Source of the DNA: an uncultured Paracoccaceae bacterium
GTDB taxonomy: Bacteria > Pseudomonadota > Alphaproteobacteria > Rhodobacterales > Rhodobacteraceae
NCBI GenBank assembly: GCA_913054485.1
Contig: CAJXHQ010000188.1
Location: 1-6,492 of the forward strand
Length of the DNA: 6,492 bases
Direction: 5' to 3'
Every line of letters begins with the position of its first letter. Position 1 is the first letter of the stretch. Both the position numbers and the translations under genes were made by a program. The notes under the pieces were generated by a model that was not told the DNA's origin, did not search any database, and saw only the letters and a list, made by a program, of their open reading frames with translations. Shown piece after piece: positions 5,119 to 6,492 of the stretch.

Positions 5119-6243
5119 TCAGCCCTCCCAAACAGAAACCGGGTCGCCCAGCACCGCGCGGTTGACCGTGATCCCGAGGCCCGGAGCCTCCGGCACCAGC
5201 ACGCCGCCATCCCGCACCGGCGCGTCAAAGGCAGCGGTGTCCAGCGTGACCATGTCGCGGCAATCCAGGATGCAGCGCAGCAGGCGCTCCGGAACCGTGG
5301 CCCCCAAATGGGCGATGCCGGCAAAGGCAATTGCAGAGCCCACGGTGTCCTGCACGCTGATGGTAAGACCGGAGGCGCGGGCCATATCGCGGTGACGGCG
5401 GCCGCGGGTCAGCCCGCCGGCCTTGGAGATCTTCAGCCCGATCCCATCGGCCAGGTCATGGCCGACGATCTGCGCGATATCACTGTCGTCCTGCGCAAGT
5501 TCATCCATGATGATCGGCACCGTGCAGCGGCGGCGCAGGCTGGCGACCTCGCGCCAGGTGGCACAGGGGGCCTCCAGCACAAAATCCAGCCCGTCCGGCA
5601 GCATCCTGAGCATCCGCAGAACGGTTTCCGGGATCATGCCGCCATTGGCATCGGCCAGGAAGAACTCTCCCGGTTTGCGATCCGCCAGGCAGGCAGCAAT
5701 GCGTTCCGCGTCCAGCGCCGGGCCGCCCTCGCTGTCCAGCGCGCCGATCTTGACTGAATGTCCCAGGTAGCCGCGCGCGGGGTGGTCGGCGACGCGGGCG
5801 CGCATGTCCTCGGGATCGCCCGCGTAGATCGACGAGATCACCGGCATCCGGAAACCGGTGGCACCGCCCAGAAGCTCGCAAACCGGCATCTCCACGGATT
5901 TCCCGAAAATATCCCAGCAGGCAATGTCCAGCGCCGTCTTGGCGTGGTGGTGGCCCGCCAGGGCTTCGTCCATTGCGTCATTGATCCGGTCCACTTGGAG
6001 CGGGTCGCGGCCCAGCAGATGCGGGGCGATCTCGGCAATGCCGGCCCGCGCGCCGCGCGCATGTGCGGCGATATAGGTGGAGCCGAAGGGCGTGCTCTCG
6101 CCCCAGCCTTCCAGCCCGCAGGCGGTTTCCAAGCGGACGATGGCGGCCTCGAACCCGGTGTATTCGCGCCCGCCGGACAGCAGGTAAGTGCCGCCGGAAT
6201 AGGGCAGATCCACTTGGTAGAGTTCAATTTTCCTGATTTCCAT
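5119..6243 (-). CDS. Mandelate racemase/muconate lactonizing enzyme family protein, hydroxyproline-type (cis-3-hydroxy-L-proline dehydratase or hydroxyproline-betaine epimerase-like)
   Basis: A complete 374-residue enolase-superfamily enzyme. The N-terminal capping domain includes SGGREYTGFEAAIVRLET (23-40) and GWGESTPFGSTY (46-57). The (β/α)7β barrel carries HAKTALDIACWDIFGK (100-115). Metal ligands are Asp198 (LADANGG), Glu224 (VLEAP) and Asp247 (IMDEL). Barrel catalytic lysines are Lys165 in HSVKIG, where the subgroup's usual K-x-K reads S-x-K, and Lys271 in GLKISKAGG. The ATG at 6243 is chosen because GAGGAG (complement of 6252-6257) lies 8 nt upstream; an upstream in-frame ATG at 6297 would add 18 unconserved residues. 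The spacing of GWGE...PFGSTY and the ARGARAGIAEIAPHLLG helix (62-78) recall HpbD (4-hydroxyproline betaine 2-epimerase) and the enolase-superfamily cis-3-hydroxy-L-proline dehydratases. The latter make Δ1-pyrroline-2-carboxylate. The convergent Hyp-like operon supports a hydroxyproline-derived substrate. Family is certain; dehydratase versus epimerase is not decided. Confidence 0.9.
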   Translation of the reverse strand: MEIRKIELYQVDLPYSGGTYLLSGGREYTGFEAAIVRLETACGLEGWGESTPFGSTYIAAHARGARAGIAEIAPHLLGRDPLQVDRINDAMDEALAGHHHAKTALDIACWDIFGKSVEMPVCELLGGATGFRMPVISSIYAGDPEDMRARVADHPARGYLGHSVKIGALDSEGGPALDAERIAACLADRKPGEFFLADANGGMIPETVLRMLRMLPDGLDFVLEAPCATWREVASLRRRCTVPIIMDELAQDDSDIAQIVGHDLADGIGLKISKAGGLTRGRRHRDMARASGLTISVQDTVGSAIAFAGIAHLGATVPERLLRCILDCRDMVTLDTAAFDAPVRDGGVLVPEAPGLGITVNRAVLGDPVSVWEG

Positions 6244-6251
6244 ACCTGTTT

Positions 6252-6257
6252 CTCCTC
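6252..6257 (-). promoter_or_regulatory. Ribosome binding site deciding the start of the enolase-family gene
   Basis: On the minus strand GAGGAG stands 8 nt before the ATG at 6243. It selects this ATG over the in-frame ATG at 6297, which lacks a comparable motif. Confidence 0.65.
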
Positions 6258-6394
6258 GGTGATCAGCAGCGGGTTCGCCGGAGCTTTGGCGCGGCAATGC
6301 CTATGACCGCCACTCGTAGAGCGTTCACCCCGCCGGTGGCTGTCTGGAATGCGACAAAGATGCAGAAGAAGTACGACGCAGCGGCGGAGAGGGT

Positions 6395-6423
6395 TTGAGA
6401 CGGCGGCCCGGCCGGTCTAAACT
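6395..6423 (+). promoter_or_regulatory. Candidate sigma-70-type promoter for the acetyltransferase gene
   Basis: TTGAGA (6395-6400; 5 of 6 matches to TTGACA) is separated by exactly 17 bp from TAAACT (6418-6423; 4 of 6 matches to TATAAT). Transcription would start about 6-7 nt after the -10 element, at or next to the ATG at 6430, which implies a leaderless mRNA. No Shine-Dalgarno motif lies just before that ATG, in agreement. Confidence 0.45.
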
Positions 6424-6429
6424 CTGCCC

Positions 6430-6492
6430 ATGCCGATCCGGATTGCGACACCTTTGGATTCCGACGGCTGGGCCGCGCTGCGCGCCCGGCTG
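6430..6492 (+). CDS. GNAT-family acetyltransferase, N-terminal fragment
   Basis: The frame opens at the ATG at 6430 and runs off the right edge after 21 codons. The segment PIRIATPLDSDGWAALR has the pattern I-R-x-A-T-P-x-D-x-x-x-W-x-x-L-R, typical of the first strand and helix of GNAT N-acetyltransferases, notably the aminoglycoside 6'-N-acetyltransferase-like group (which often begins with such a motif followed by LRxxLW). The acetyl-CoA-binding motif would lie outside the window. There is no clear ribosome binding site, and the promoter placement suggests leaderless translation. With so little sequence the family call is moderate and the substrate is unknown. Confidence 0.6.
   Translation, partial: MPIRIATPLDSDGWAALRARL

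Larger units (their letters stand above)
6244..6429. other. Divergent intergenic region between the enolase-family gene and the acetyltransferase gene
   Basis: These 186 bp hold the Shine-Dalgarno of the minus-strand gene and, near the right side, a promoter-like pair for the plus-strand gene. I see no convincing minus-strand -35/-10 pair for the enolase-family gene and no credible coding sequence. A 62-codon minus-strand frame (6451-6263) has low-complexity composition, runs over the acetyltransferase start and resembles nothing. Confidence 0.55.

Noticed and set aside
4969..5757. Plus-strand frame of 262 codons across the end of the oxidase and antisense to the enolase-family gene
   Set aside because: It conflicts with two well-supported genes and shows no protein-family signature.
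6263..6451. Minus-strand 62-codon frame in the right intergenic region
   Set aside because: It overlaps the start of the GNAT gene and the enolase gene's leader and resembles no known protein. The few hydrophobic residues do not form a convincing signal peptide or membrane segment.
1..6492. CRISPR arrays, tRNA/rRNA genes, insertion sequences, attachment sites, prophage or toxin-antitoxin genes
   Set aside because: I found no repeated spacer structure, RNA gene, transposase-like protein or terminal inverted repeats. The window is an ordinary metabolic region.

Overview
The window is GC-rich, densely packed bacterial DNA. Short gaps, stop/start overlaps, strong GC bias at third codon positions and the gene families present suggest an alphaproteobacterium, most likely a Rhodobacteraceae/Roseobacter-type genome. 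The taxonomic call is an inference from composition and gene content; there is no rRNA or other marker in the window.

Layout. A GlxA-type AraC-family regulator lies on the minus strand and is cut by the left edge (codons 1-142, start at 427). A 204-bp divergent intergenic region with an AT-rich, repeat-containing patch separates it from a plus-strand run of four tightly packed genes: a GntR/FCD regulator (632-1342), a DapA/N-acetylneuraminate-lyase family protein (1351-2268), an NAD(P)-dependent aldehyde dehydrogenase (2274-3770) and a DAO-fold FAD oxidoreductase starting at TTG (3767-5104). Junctions are 8 nt, 5 nt and a 4-nt overlap, so this is almost certainly one operon. Convergent to it, 14 nt away, is a minus-strand enolase-superfamily (mandelate racemase/muconate lactonizing) enzyme (5119-6243). 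At the right edge the first 21 codons of a GNAT-type acetyltransferase begin at 6430, apparently from a promoter that would give a leaderless mRNA.

Function. The set GntR/FCD + DapA-family lyase + aldehyde dehydrogenase + D-amino-acid-oxidase-fold flavoprotein matches the known logic of bacterial hydroxyproline catabolism. In that route cis-4-hydroxy-D-proline is oxidised to Δ1-pyrroline-4-hydroxy-2-carboxylate, which is deaminated to α-ketoglutarate semialdehyde and oxidised to α-ketoglutarate. The enolase-superfamily neighbour resembles the hydroxyproline-betaine epimerase / cis-3-hydroxy-L-proline dehydratase group, which independently points to hydroxyprolines. A proline-racemase-type epimerase, a transporter and a pyrroline-2-carboxylate reductase are not in the window. 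The substrate assignment is inferred from family and context, not proven. The main alternative is a γ-glutamyl-putrescine-like oxidation pair, because the dehydrogenase and oxidase also resemble PuuC and PuuB.
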